Source: CAYYJM01 sp964471755 (GTDB taxonomy: Bacteria; Planctomycetota; Planctomycetia; Gemmatales; Gemmataceae). From it: 24,428 nucleotides of DNA. Below the pieces are notes generated by a model. The model did not search any database. It was not told the DNA's origin and saw nothing but the letters and a program-made list of their open reading frames with translations. Shown here piece by piece: positions 14,691 through 22,398 of this stretch. Position 1 is the first letter of the stretch. Each line of letters starts with the position of its first letter. The position numbers and the translations under genes were made by a program. The stretch covers positions 1 through 24,428 of the forward strand of contig CAYYJM010000068.1 in NCBI GenBank assembly GCA_964471755.1, in the 5' to 3' direction.

Positions 14691-16613
14691 TCACTTGCCG
14701 CGAAACTGCTGACGCAGCTCCAGCGGATAATCGGTGAGGATGGCATCGACTCCGACCTCGGCCAGACGCTTCCAGTTGGCCGACTCGATGCCGGCGACGA
14801 GGGCTCCGGCCACGAAGACGCGTTTGCCCTTGCCGTGGATCGCTCGCACCTGCTCGGCCGTCGGTAGCCAGCGCAGGTAGATCCAGTCGGCCGTGTCATC
14901 GGCCAGAGCCTCGGTCAGGTCGTCGGGACGGGGCACCAACCGGGCCGGGGCCGCCTCGGGTGCGGCGGCCTTGAACGCCTGACGCAGGGCGGCCGACTCG
15001 ATGGTGTTGCCGATGAAGAGGATTCGCCCCAACACCTTATGCTTCCGGGCCAGAGCGACCACGTCGGCGGCGAGACGTTCGTCGCTCACCTTGATGTCGA
15101 GGGCGATCGGCATTTCCGGCTCGCCACGCTCGGCGAATAGCTTCAGCACCGCCTCAAGCGAGGGCACGCCGGCCCCCTGGTAGGCGGCGTCGAACCAGGC
15201 CCCCGCATCGAGTCGAGCAACGGCCGCCGCGGTCGCCTCGGCCACGGGACCGCTGCCGTTGGTGGTTCGCTGGAGCGTGGCGTCGTGCAGGACGACGAGT
15301 TGCCCATCTCGCGTCCGCCGCACGTCCACCTCGGCACCGAGACGCAGGGCGGCACAGGCGGCGTAGCCGGGCAGCGTGTTTTCCGGAGCGTGCTTGAACA
15401 GGCCGCGATGGGCGACCGGTTTCGGTTCCGGCTTCGCCTCGATCAGACGCAGCGTGAACGGGACCGATACCTTGCCAACAAGCCCCGGAAGGGTCTTCTC
15501 GATCTGCATGGCCTGCTGGCGAGCCTCGTCGAGAGAGATGCCTTTGGGTGTCTGCGGCCGCTTGTGACCGATGGCTGTCAGCAGGGCCAGGTCAAGAACG
15601 GCGTGCTGCTTGCGGACGGCGTCGAGGAACTGTCGGCCGCGTGTCACCGCTGGAAGTTTCGGCAGTGTGCCGAGGTCGAGGCCGGCGGCCAGGTCGGCGG
15701 CGCGAACCGTTCCGACGACCTGACCATCGGCGAGCAGCTCGTAGCGTGTCCCGGGCCGCGGAGCCGGATTCACCGTGAGCCGAACCGGGACGAGCGTCGG
15801 GCCGTTGACCGACGGCACCAGCGGCAGCGGGATCTCGACCTTCGCGCCCTGCGGAGGGATTGTCACCAGGTCGTCATCGGTGTAGTTCAATCCCGCCAGG
15901 ATGGCCCGAGCGATCAGCGTGTGGCCGACCGTGTCCGGGTGGATGCCATCGCGGGCCAGGGTGAAGTTCGGCTCCGTTCGGCGGCGCTGATGCAGATACC
16001 GCGTCACCGCCGCGTGAACGTCGATCACCGGCAGGTCGGCCTTGCGGAGTGTCAGGAGCCAGTCACTGTAGCGCCGCAGAACGCCATCGTAGTCGGCGAA
16101 GGGGGCCTTGTACGAGAAGTCGGCTGCGTCGGCGGGCCGGGTTTTCGCCTGGATCGGCAGGGCGTCGAACGGCGACGGCGTCAGCAGGAGCGGCCGGGCC
16201 TTCGCGGCACGCACCTTCTCCAGCAACTTCGCGATGCCCGCCTTGTAGGCGTCGAAGCGTTTCTGGTCGAAGGGATGGTAGATGCCGTCGTTCATGCCGT
16301 AGCCGATAAAGACGACGGTCGGCTTGATCTCGGCCAGGGCCCGGTCGAGCCGTTCGTGGACGTCCGGCCGGGGGAAGGGGTGGTCCGTTTCCGTCAAGCC
16401 CGTGCAGGTTTCGCTCGGTAGACCGAGGTTGATGAGCGTGAACTTCTCGGTCGGCCGACGTGAGCGCAGGACGGCGTCGATCTGGGCGACGTAGCCACCC
16501 GCGAACGTGATCGAGTCGCCCAGGAAGAGGACGACGTCGTTCGGTTTGAGCAGAAACGGCTCGGCGGCCGACGCCGGGACGGTCAGGAGGAGCAGCAGAA
16601 TCAGCGGTCGCAT
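14691..16613 (-). CDS. Exported SGNH/GDSL hydrolase fused to a glycerophosphodiester phosphodiesterase domain
   Basis: The start has GGAG 8 nt upstream and a signal peptide (LILLLLLTVPASAAEP). The N-terminal half is an SGNH hydrolase: LGDSIT with nucleophile S34, GLPSET (64-69), GMND with N108, and DGIH with D222 and H225. A spacer of about 150 residues follows. The second half (about 398-637) is a GDPD-type TIM barrel: AHRG with H402, ENT (411-413), EVD (428-430), VLHD with H443, and a C-terminal VDAILTDYP. The first domain would cleave an ester and the second a glycerophosphodiester, so lipid headgroup or teichoic-like polymer turnover outside the cytoplasm is a reasonable guess. All main catalytic residues of both domains are visible. 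The gene lies 168 nt upstream of the metalloprotease gene on the same strand, and that gene seems to have its own promoter. Confidence 0.93.
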   Translation of the reverse strand: MRPLILLLLLTVPASAAEPFLLKPNDVVLFLGDSITFAGGYVAQIDAVLRSRRPTEKFTLINLGLPSETCTGLTETDHPFPRPDVHERLDRALAEIKPTVVFIGYGMNDGIYHPFDQKRFDAYKAGIAKLLEKVRAAKARPLLLTPSPFDALPIQAKTRPADAADFSYKAPFADYDGVLRRYSDWLLTLRKADLPVIDVHAAVTRYLHQRRRTEPNFTLARDGIHPDTVGHTLIARAILAGLNYTDDDLVTIPPQGAKVEIPLPLVPSVNGPTLVPVRLTVNPAPRPGTRYELLADGQVVGTVRAADLAAGLDLGTLPKLPAVTRGRQFLDAVRKQHAVLDLALLTAIGHKRPQTPKGISLDEARQQAMQIEKTLPGLVGKVSVPFTLRLIEAKPEPKPVAHRGLFKHAPENTLPGYAACAALRLGAEVDVRRTRDGQLVVLHDATLQRTTNGSGPVAEATAAAVARLDAGAWFDAAYQGAGVPSLEAVLKLFAERGEPEMPIALDIKVSDERLAADVVALARKHKVLGRILFIGNTIESAALRQAFKAAAPEAAPARLVPRPDDLTEALADDTADWIYLRWLPTAEQVRAIHGKGKRVFVAGALVAGIESANWKRLAEVGVDAILTDYPLELRQQFRGK

Positions 16614-16650
16614 CGTGAGGACTCCGTGCGGGGGGTGCCGTCTATATATA

Positions 16651-16696
16651 GTCGCCGGCTTGCCGGCGGTCCTGGACGAAGACCGCCGGCAAGCCG
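16651..16696. repeat. REP-like palindrome, copy A
   Basis: CGGCTTGCCGGCGGTC (16656-16671) pairs exactly with 16681-16696 around CTGGACGAA. It carries the shared 18-bp core (16654-16671). The copy is cut short at its right end compared with copy B. It adjoins TCTATATATA at 16641-16650, which could act as a -10 region for the minus-strand hydrolase gene. Confidence 0.85.
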
Positions 16697-16701
16697 TCTT
16701 T

Positions 16702-16762
16702 ATTTAGCCGCCGGCTTGCCGGCGGTCCTGGACGAAGACCGCCGGCAAGCCGGCGGCTAAAT
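16702..16762. repeat. REP-like palindrome, copy B (complete)
   Basis: A perfect 26-bp inverted repeat (16702-16727 against 16737-16762, outer ends ATTTAGCCGCCGGC) surrounds the 9-nt spacer CTGGACGAA. It is the most complete member of the family seen in this window and is tandem with copy A, sharing the same spacer. Its right end runs into the leader of the PfkB-family kinase gene. An in-frame ATG (16761-16763) overlaps the last two bases of the arm. Confidence 0.9.
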
Positions 16763-16775
16763 GAGGAGAAGCATC

Positions 16776-17690
16776 ATGCCCGACCTCGACATCCTCGGCC
16801 TCGGCTGCGTCGCCGTGGACGATCTGCTCTACCTGCCAGCATTTCCGCAGCCGGAGCAGAAGGTCCGTATCCGTATGCGTCAGCGCCAGTGTGGCGGACT
16901 GACCGCGACCGCTCTGGTCGCGGCCGCGCGCCTGGGAGCCCGCTGCGCCTACGCCGGCGTCCTCGGTGACAACGAACTGTCCAGCTTCGTGCGGGCCACC
17001 TTCCAGCGCGAGGCGGTCGATCTCACCTGGCTTCTGACGCGCCCGGACGCCCGGCCGATTCATTCGACCATCCTCGTGGACGAGTCGGCCCGCAACCGGA
17101 CGGTGCTGTTCGACCTGACCGGCACCGTCGGAGCGGCCATCGATCATCCGCCGGAGGAGGTCATCCGGTCGGCGAAGGTTCTCTACGTCGATCATTACGG
17201 CATCGAGGGCATGACCCGAGCGGCGACGATCGCCCGGCAGCATGATATCCCCATCGTTGCGGACCTGGAACGCGACGAGTGGCCCGGCTTCGATGGCCTG
17301 CTGGCCCTGGTCGATCATCTGATCCTGAGCGAAGCCTTCGCTCTGCGACGAACGCGGACCACTTCGCCGAAAGAGGCCGTGCGGGCGCTCTGGTCGCCGA
17401 ACCGCCGCGTGGTCGTCGTCACTGCGGGCGAGGCCGGCTGCTGGTATAGCAGCGATGGCGTGACCGTCCGGCATCAGTCGGCGTTCCCGGTCGAGACGGT
17501 CGATCCCACCGGCTGCGGCGACGTTTTTCACGGAGCCTATGCCGCGCTGCTGGCTCGCGGTCTGCCGCTGGAGGAGCGACTCGTCGTCGCGAGTGCCGCT
17601 GCGGCGCTGAAGGCTCGCCAGCCCGGAGCCCAGGCCGGAGCGCCGACCTGGAGCCAGGTCCAGGACTTTCTCCATCCTCCGGCCGGCTGA
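16776..17690 (+). CDS. PfkB/ribokinase-family carbohydrate kinase
   Basis: The 304-aa product starts MPDLDILGLGCVAVDD. The ATG at 16776 has AGGAGA 6 nt upstream, whereas the in-frame ATG at 16761 overlaps a repeat and has no ribosome-binding site of its own. Family features are the N-terminal GLGCVAVDDLLYLP strand, the substrate-binding QCGGLTATALVAAARLG, YAGVLGDNELSSF, VVVVTAGEAGCW, and the C-terminal signature DPTGCGDVFHGAY (about 246-258) with the presumed catalytic base Asp in GCGD. The usual anion-hole sequence is GAGD, so Cys replaces Ala. It should phosphorylate a sugar or nucleoside using ATP. The exact substrate cannot be read from the sequence. It stands alone, divergent from the SGNH-GDPD gene. 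Confidence 0.92.
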   Translation: MPDLDILGLGCVAVDDLLYLPAFPQPEQKVRIRMRQRQCGGLTATALVAAARLGARCAYAGVLGDNELSSFVRATFQREAVDLTWLLTRPDARPIHSTILVDESARNRTVLFDLTGTVGAAIDHPPEEVIRSAKVLYVDHYGIEGMTRAATIARQHDIPIVADLERDEWPGFDGLLALVDHLILSEAFALRRTRTTSPKEAVRALWSPNRRVVVVTAGEAGCWYSSDGVTVRHQSAFPVETVDPTGCGDVFHGAYAALLARGLPLEERLVVASAAAALKARQPGAQAGAPTWSQVQDFLHPPAG

Positions 17691-17692
17691 CG

Positions 17693-17720
17693 TTGCAATC
17701 GCCTGGCAAGCCGGTAAACT
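17693..17720 (+). promoter_or_regulatory. Possible promoter for the zinc-ribbon membrane protein gene
   Basis: TTGCAA (17693-17698) and TAAACT (17715-17720) are spaced by 16 nt, just after the PfkB-family stop codon. This would leave a leader of about 160 nt before the ATG at 17886. Nothing else stands out in this 195-nt stretch. Confidence 0.28.
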
Positions 17721-17885
17721 CCACCTGTCCTGTTCTGTTCCCGCAATCTGTCAGGTCGAGGAGGATTCGTTCCATCGAACTTCCTCATCGTCGTGGGAAT
17801 GATGGACGTGGTGCGGTCCAGTCGGAGGGCTGCTTCCGTCTAAAGGGATGGGACGATCGACCAGCAGCGCCGAAGTGAGGATTCC

Positions 17886-19172
17886 ATGCCAGAGATTGTG
17901 GCCTGTCCCGAGTGCGGACGAAAGCTCCGCGTCCCGGATGAATTCCTGGGTCGGAAAGTGAAGTGCCCCCAGTGCAGCGCCATGTTCCTGGCCGAGGCCG
18001 CGGGGGGCGGAGGCAAGACCGGCGGCAAGAGCGAGAGCGGTGGCAAGCGCGAGGAGAGCCTCGCCGACCGGGCCGCCGCCCGCGCCGCCAGCCGGAAGCG
18101 CGATGACGAGGAAGAGGAAGATCGGCCGCGCTCGCGCCGCCGCGATGAAGAGGACGAGGAGGAAGAGCGCCCGCGTTCCCGCCGCAGTTCCCGCGACGAC
18201 GACGAGGACGATCGTCCCAGCCGACGCCGTGGCCGGGATGAGGACGAGGACGATTATGACGATCGCCCCAGTCGGCGCAGCAATCGAGATCGGGATTACG
18301 ACGACGAGGACGACGACCGACGACGTGGTCCGTCGCCGAAGCAGGAGAAGGCCGGCTGGAAGAGTGTGTCCTTCGGCCTGCTGTTCGTCATCATCTCGAA
18401 CTGGCTCACGGTCAGCTACATTGCCGTGTCGTTCCTGTGGACGCTGATGCTCTTCGCCCTGCTGTGGACCGGAGCCTACTCCATCGTTGGCTACCTGGGC
18501 TACGCGGTCAACATCCTGCTCTTGCTGATGGTTATTGGCCACTTCGTCACGAACGTTACCGGGCACGGTTTCACGCTCGCAACGCCGGGCCGACCCGACT
18601 GGTCCACCAAGCCGCTGGCCATCTCGGGCTTTTCATGCCTGGCGTCGAGTACGGCCTGTTTCGCCCTGTACATGCTCTGGATGGTGGTCATCTTCGGTCC
18701 GCTGGCCTTCGGGATTTTCTTCGGAGCCACCATGAGGGGGCAGGCGATGCTTGCGGGCCAGGGGGCGGCGTCCACGGCTCCGCTGATGGCGGTGATCGCG
18801 CTGATCGGCGTCCTCCTCAACACCGCCGGCTCGATCGTCTTCATGTTCTATCTGAACAACGTCAGTCTGCGGGGCAAGCGGAACGATCTGGCCAGGAGTG
18901 TGATCGCCTGCTTCATCGCCGTTGTCGCCTACATCCTGATCTGCACCCTGCTGGCCTGCCTCTGGGTGGCCATGATCCCGGCCATCATGGGTGGCGCAGT
19001 GGTCCGTGGGGACCAGGTCCAGGCGGCAAGCGGACTGGCGGTCATGGGCTGGATCAGTTTCGTCTTCGGCATCCTGATCCTGCTCGTTGGCGTTGGCCTG
19101 CTCATCTGGTACATCACGCTGCTCTACCAGGTGCGCGGCGCGGTCGATTCCTACGTCCGCAAGAGCCGCTGA
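17886..19172 (+). CDS. Zinc-ribbon membrane protein with highly charged linker
   Basis: This 428-aa protein has three parts. Residues 1-35 form a zinc ribbon with C7-x2-C10 and C27-x2-C30 (CPECGRKLRV and CPQC), the type often found at the start of planctomycete proteins. Residues 38-155 are a low-complexity linker made largely of Asp, Glu, Arg and Ser, with recurring DRPSRR-like units. Residues 160-412 hold about six or seven hydrophobic segments (around 162-190, 192-220, 247-282, 298-322, 337-368 and 384-412). The cytosolic zinc ribbon and linker would face a partner or nucleic acid, with the body in the inner membrane. I do not recognise a characterised family, and no transport or enzymatic motif is visible. 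A GTGAGG lies 5 nt before the ATG. Confidence 0.88.
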   Translation: MPEIVACPECGRKLRVPDEFLGRKVKCPQCSAMFLAEAAGGGGKTGGKSESGGKREESLADRAAARAASRKRDDEEEEDRPRSRRRDEEDEEEERPRSRRSSRDDDEDDRPSRRRGRDEDEDDYDDRPSRRSNRDRDYDDEDDDRRRGPSPKQEKAGWKSVSFGLLFVIISNWLTVSYIAVSFLWTLMLFALLWTGAYSIVGYLGYAVNILLLLMVIGHFVTNVTGHGFTLATPGRPDWSTKPLAISGFSCLASSTACFALYMLWMVVIFGPLAFGIFFGATMRGQAMLAGQGAASTAPLMAVIALIGVLLNTAGSIVFMFYLNNVSLRGKRNDLARSVIACFIAVVAYILICTLLACLWVAMIPAIMGGAVVRGDQVQAASGLAVMGWISFVFGILILLVGVGLLIWYITLLYQVRGAVDSYVRKSR

Positions 19173-19186
19173 GAGGGTCGGTCTTC

Positions 19187-19265
19187 GGCGAGCCAGGAGC
19201 GATCGACTACGAATCGTCAAGAGCAACTTGTCACGAACTTTAAGCGCTGACGCTCCCGGCTCGCC
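19187..19265. terminator. Imperfect inverted repeat between convergent genes
   Basis: GGCGAGCCAGGAGCG (19187-19201) pairs with CGCTCCCGGCTCGCC (19251-19265) with one mismatch. The pair lies between the zinc-ribbon protein stop (19172) and the lipoprotein stop (19314). The loop of about 49 nt is long for an intrinsic terminator, so it may instead be a repeat element. Confidence 0.45.
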
Positions 19266-19313
19266 AGGGAAATCGACGATCCCTGACAGTAGAAATAGCC
19301 TCCCGAACACGGT

Positions 19314-19730
19314 TCAGTTCGTGAGCGGGATGTCGTGTGTCTGCCGGCCGCCGGCATACTCGACTGGCGGAACCGCTCCTGCCTTGGAGTAGCGATCCGG
19401 AATCGGCGTCGGTTCCGGGACGGGAGTCAACGGAGGTGGCACCTTCGGATCTGGCTTCGTCACCCGCGTCTTCGGCGAGGGGAGGAAGCGAATCTGGATC
19501 TTCCCTTTCGTCGGATTCAACAATTGATACGTGCCATCTTCCCCAGTCTGGGCGGTCGTCTCCTTGCCATCGGAGCCGGTGGCGATCAGGGTCGCGAACT
19601 TGACCGGAGCGCCGCCCAGCGTCACGGTACCTGAAATCATGTCCGTCGCCTGGTCGGGGTTCCCTGGCGAACTACAGCCCATGAAGGCCAGCAGACAGGC
19701 GCAGCCAAGGCCCAAAACGAGCGTACGCAC
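19314..19730 (-). CDS. Small lipoprotein with carboxypeptidase-regulatory-like beta-sandwich
   Basis: A GTG start at 19730 is chosen because GGAGGGA lies 7 nt upstream and the signal sequence begins there. The longer frame reaching 19832 would overlap the end of the upstream gene. The 138-aa product begins with a lipoprotein signal (LVLGLGCACLLAFMGC, lipidated Cys19). A beta-sandwich follows (ISGTVTLGGAPVKFATL to GEDGTYQLL), the pattern of carboxypeptidase-regulatory-like domains common in planctomycete lipoproteins. The C-terminal third is Pro-rich. The gene lies 67 nt downstream of a DUF1559 gene, and this pairing recurs in planctomycete genomes, so co-transcription is likely. The function is unknown. 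Confidence 0.88.
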   Translation of the reverse strand: MRTLVLGLGCACLLAFMGCSSPGNPDQATDMISGTVTLGGAPVKFATLIATGSDGKETTAQTGEDGTYQLLNPTKGKIQIRFLPSPKTRVTKPDPKVPPPLTPVPEPTPIPDRYSKAGAVPPVEYAGGRQTHDIPLTN

Positions 19731-19797
19731 GTTCGAGTCCCTCCAGAATGAGACAGAATCGGCCGGCAGAGAAACTCCGCCGGCCGATCCGATTGTG

Positions 19798-20691
19798 TCA
19801 GTTCCACCCGGAGTTGAGGATGGTGCCATCATTCGGCAAGGCCGCCCGCCAGAAGTTCAGGGTCGGACCAGAGTTGGCGTAGCCGCGCACGCTGCCGTCC
19901 ATCATGGCAACCTGGATGACCCCGGTGTGCCCCGTGCTGACGCCCCAGCGAACCAGGCCGGTTCGCACGCCGATCTGCACGGTGCGGGCATCCGTCGAAC
20001 CCCAGCCGGAGTAGACGCCGCTGGGATAGGACGCCTGGTAGATGCCGAACAGCGGCGACGACCAGCCGCGTGTGTCATAGCCGCCCGACGAGATGTCCGG
20101 CGACAGATCGCGATTGACCGAGGTGCCTTCCGCATAGATGAGCCGCTCACAGAACGCGATCGTGTTGGAGGTGCCGTCGCCGACGGTGTTGATCTTCACC
20201 GTTGGCTTGGCCCAGTTGAAGGTGCCGCTGTTCGGGTCCGAGTTGGACGACGTGATGAAGACGGCGGCGTTACCGGCGTAGGAACTGCCGCCCCAGCCCT
20301 GAGGCGTGACGCCGTCGGCGGACGTGAAGTCCGAGGGGCAGACCCAGGTGTTCAGGGCCTGCTGGTACGCCGGAGCGACCACCGCACCGGCCGAGCTGTA
20401 CATGCGGTAGATGTTCTCCTGCTCCACGTAGGGCATCAGACCGACCATCATGCTGAACGAGCCGCCATTCAGAATGATCTTCCCGCCCGGCAGCGCTTCG
20501 CGGTTGGTCCCGGCGTAGCTGTGGATGGCGAGGCCGAGTTGCTTCAGGTTGTTGGAGCATTTGATTCGAGCGGCGGCCTCGCGGACCTTCTGGACCGCAG
20601 GCAGCAGCAGGCCGATCAGGATGGCGATGATCGCGATCACCACCAGCAGCTCGATCAGCGTGAACGCGGAGCGAGGTTTTATGGAACGCAT
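19798..20691 (-). CDS. DUF1559 family pseudopilin-like protein
   Basis: The ATG at 20691 has GGAGGT 4 nt upstream, and the product (297 aa) begins with a type IV pilin-like leader. The prepilin cleavage and methylation motif is RSAFTLIELLVVIAIIAILI, and the helix continues into LLLPAVQKVREAAARIKCSNNLKQ. The middle and C-terminal parts match the DUF1559 layout. It ends with an H-X9-DG motif (HTGVIQVAMMDG). Longer upstream frames lack a leader and are not used. Such proteins are numerous in planctomycetes and are thought to be processed by a prepilin peptidase and assembled at the cell envelope. The precise role is unknown. The lipoprotein downstream is probably in the same operon. Confidence 0.95.
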   Translation of the reverse strand: MRSIKPRSAFTLIELLVVIAIIAILIGLLLPAVQKVREAAARIKCSNNLKQLGLAIHSYAGTNREALPGGKIILNGGSFSMMVGLMPYVEQENIYRMYSSAGAVVAPAYQQALNTWVCPSDFTSADGVTPQGWGGSSYAGNAAVFITSSNSDPNSGTFNWAKPTVKINTVGDGTSNTIAFCERLIYAEGTSVNRDLSPDISSGGYDTRGWSSPLFGIYQASYPSGVYSGWGSTDARTVQIGVRTGLVRWGVSTGHTGVIQVAMMDGSVRGYANSGPTLNFWRAALPNDGTILNSGWN

Positions 20692-21042
20692 AGACACCTC
20701 CGAACATGGCTGGAGAACTGAGGTTGTTCTGGACGTTCCGCCGACCCAGCCGGTAGAGCGGAGCGGTGCTGGCAATCACCAGCGGCAATAATGGCGTGGC
20801 GGGATTGAGGGTGAGAGACTCGGATGTGGGAAGTCTCTCGACCAGCTCATTTCTCCATCATAGCCCCTCGGCTGGTTGGGGAAAGCCGAATCATCAAGAA
20901 TGAAACATTTCCGGACCTGTCCCTGGAGAGCCAGGCGGCCGGGAAACCCAGGAGCGCGGTCGGTAGCCGCTTGCCCCACGCCGGGGGAAGCGGGTAACAT
21001 CTACCCGGGTCACGCATCCCCCCACCCCGGAGCCTGCCGCTG
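20692..21042. other. Divergent intergenic region of about 350 bp
   Basis: It lies between the DUF1559 gene (minus) and the PQQ-like propeller gene (plus). A short inverted repeat GAGAGACT/AGTCTCTC (20813-20820, 20832-20839) could form a hairpin in the DUF1559 leader. A TATGAT box on the minus strand (20862-20857) is a possible -10 for DUF1559 without a clear -35 partner. No further gene is seen. Confidence 0.5.
20971..21000 (+). promoter_or_regulatory. Possible promoter for the PQQ-like propeller gene
   Basis: TTGCCC (20971-20976) and TAACAT (20995-21000) are spaced by 18 nt, 42 nt before the ATG at 21043. Each box matches four of six consensus positions. Confidence 0.3.
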
Positions 21043-22326
21043 ATGTCGCGTCGTCTTCTGCCGCTGCTGTTGTCTCTCTTTCTCGTTCCGCTGCTGCACG
21101 CCGAGGACTGGCCCGCCTGGCGCGGCCCACGTCTGGACGGCACCACCACGGCCACGGAGAAGGAGATCCCGCTCACCTGGAGCCCGACCCAGAACGTCCG
21201 CTGGAAGACGGAAATCCCCGGTAGCGGCTACTCGTCGCCGATTATTTCCGGCGACCGGATCTTCCTGACGACCTGCGTCGGTGAACCGAAGATCGGCGCT
21301 TCCGGTCAGCGTGACCTGGTCTGCCTCGACCGCACCTCGGGCAAGATCCTCTGGTCGAAGACCATCGTCACCGCGCGGCAGGAGATGAAGCACCGCGAGA
21401 ATAGCTGGGCCAGTGCCACGCCCTGCACCGATGGCAAGCACGTCTGGGTCGCCTTCCTCAATTACCCGAACATGGTCGTTGCCTGCTACGACTTCGACGG
21501 CAACAAGGTCTGGGAGAAGTCGCCTGGAACGCTTCTGTCCGTTCACGGCTTCTGCAGTTCGCCGATCTTGCACAAGGATCTGCTCATCCTCAATGGCGAT
21601 CAGGACGCGCGGAAGAAAACCGACTCGGCTTACATCGTCGCGCTGGACAAGAAGACTGGCGAGGAGAAATGGCGCGTCGATCGGCCCAACCGGACGCGCT
21701 CGTACTGCACGCCGCTGCTCGTCCAGACGCCGGCTCATCCGGGCCTGACTCAGCTGGTGCTGTCCGGCAGCAAGTGCGTCACCAGCTACGACGCCGACAC
21801 CGGCAAGCTGCTCTGGATCATCGACGGGCCGACCGAACAGTACGTCGCCAGCCTCGTGCTGCACGATGGTATCCTCTGCCTGACGACTGGCTTTCCCGAG
21901 TATCACCTCATGGGCATCGACCCGGACGCACGCGGCAACATCACGAAGACGGCCGGCATCCGCTGGCACATCCCGCACGAGGTCAACGGCAAGAAGGGGG
22001 CGTCGTACGTTCCGTCGCCGATCGCTGCGAACGGCCATTTCTGGGTTGTCTCGGACATCGGCTATCTGTCCTGCCTGACGGCGAAGACGGGCAAGCGCGT
22101 CTACCTGGAGCATCTCGGCCGGCACTTCCACGCCTCGCCGATCCAGGTCGGCAACCACCTGCTCTTTCCGGACGATGACGGCATCACGCATGTCGTCGAG
22201 GCCGGGCCGACTTTCAAGGTGGTGGCGAAGAACGATCTGGGCGATCCGATCTACGCCTCGCCGGCCGTGGCCCACGGGCAACTCTTCCTCCGCACGCTGC
22301 ACCACCTGTACTGCATCGGGAAGTGA
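21043..22326 (+). CDS. Exported PQQ-like beta-propeller protein
   Basis: The 427-aa product has a signal peptide (LLPLLLSLFLVPLLHA) followed by EDWPAWRGP, the usual opening of planctomycete PQQ-like propeller proteins. Propeller blades repeat the pattern of A-x-D-x-x-T/S-G-x-x-x-W: LDRTSGKILWSK, LDKKTGEEKWRV and YDADTGKLLWII. No heme-binding CxxCH or catalytic residues of quinoprotein dehydrogenases are apparent, so it is more likely a binding or scaffold propeller than an alcohol dehydrogenase. CGGAG lies about 11 nt upstream of the ATG. The gene stands alone and ends at a REP-like hairpin. Confidence 0.93.
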   Translation: MSRRLLPLLLSLFLVPLLHAEDWPAWRGPRLDGTTTATEKEIPLTWSPTQNVRWKTEIPGSGYSSPIISGDRIFLTTCVGEPKIGASGQRDLVCLDRTSGKILWSKTIVTARQEMKHRENSWASATPCTDGKHVWVAFLNYPNMVVACYDFDGNKVWEKSPGTLLSVHGFCSSPILHKDLLILNGDQDARKKTDSAYIVALDKKTGEEKWRVDRPNRTRSYCTPLLVQTPAHPGLTQLVLSGSKCVTSYDADTGKLLWIIDGPTEQYVASLVLHDGILCLTTGFPEYHLMGIDPDARGNITKTAGIRWHIPHEVNGKKGASYVPSPIAANGHFWVVSDIGYLSCLTAKTGKRVYLEHLGRHFHASPIQVGNHLLFPDDDGITHVVEAGPTFKVVAKNDLGDPIYASPAVAHGQLFLRTLHHLYCIGK

Positions 22327-22331
22327 CGGGG

Positions 22332-22398
22332 CCTCGTCATTTATACGCCGGCTTGCCGGCGGTCTTCGCGACGAAGACCCGGCGGCTCAATGACGAGG
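22332..22398. repeat. REP-like element with outer inverted repeat, probable bidirectional terminator
   Basis: An outer pair CCTCGTCATT/AATGACGAGG (22332-22341, 22389-22398) encloses the shared 18-bp core (22347-22364) and an inner pair GGTCTTCG/CGAAGACC (22361-22368, 22372-22379). Compared with the complete copy at 16702-16762, the right arm has lost about nine bases of its internal palindrome. It fills the space between a plus-strand stop (22326) and a minus-strand stop (22399). Confidence 0.7.

Noticed and set aside
17700..17715. GGCAAGCCGG resembling part of the REP-like element
   Set aside because: Only ten bases match and no inverted partner is nearby.
18100..18330. Possible DNA tandem repeat in the GACGAGGACGA-rich stretch
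   Set aside because: It encodes the low-complexity charged linker, and no exact repeat unit is conserved at the DNA level.
19531..20721. A 396-codon plus-strand frame across the lipoprotein and DUF1559 genes
   Set aside because: It runs antisense to two well-supported genes with good ribosome-binding sites. No domain is recognisable.
21010..22305. A 431-codon minus-strand frame opposite the PQQ-like propeller gene
   Set aside because: Low-information composition, no ribosome-binding site or signal, and the plus strand encodes a recognisable propeller.
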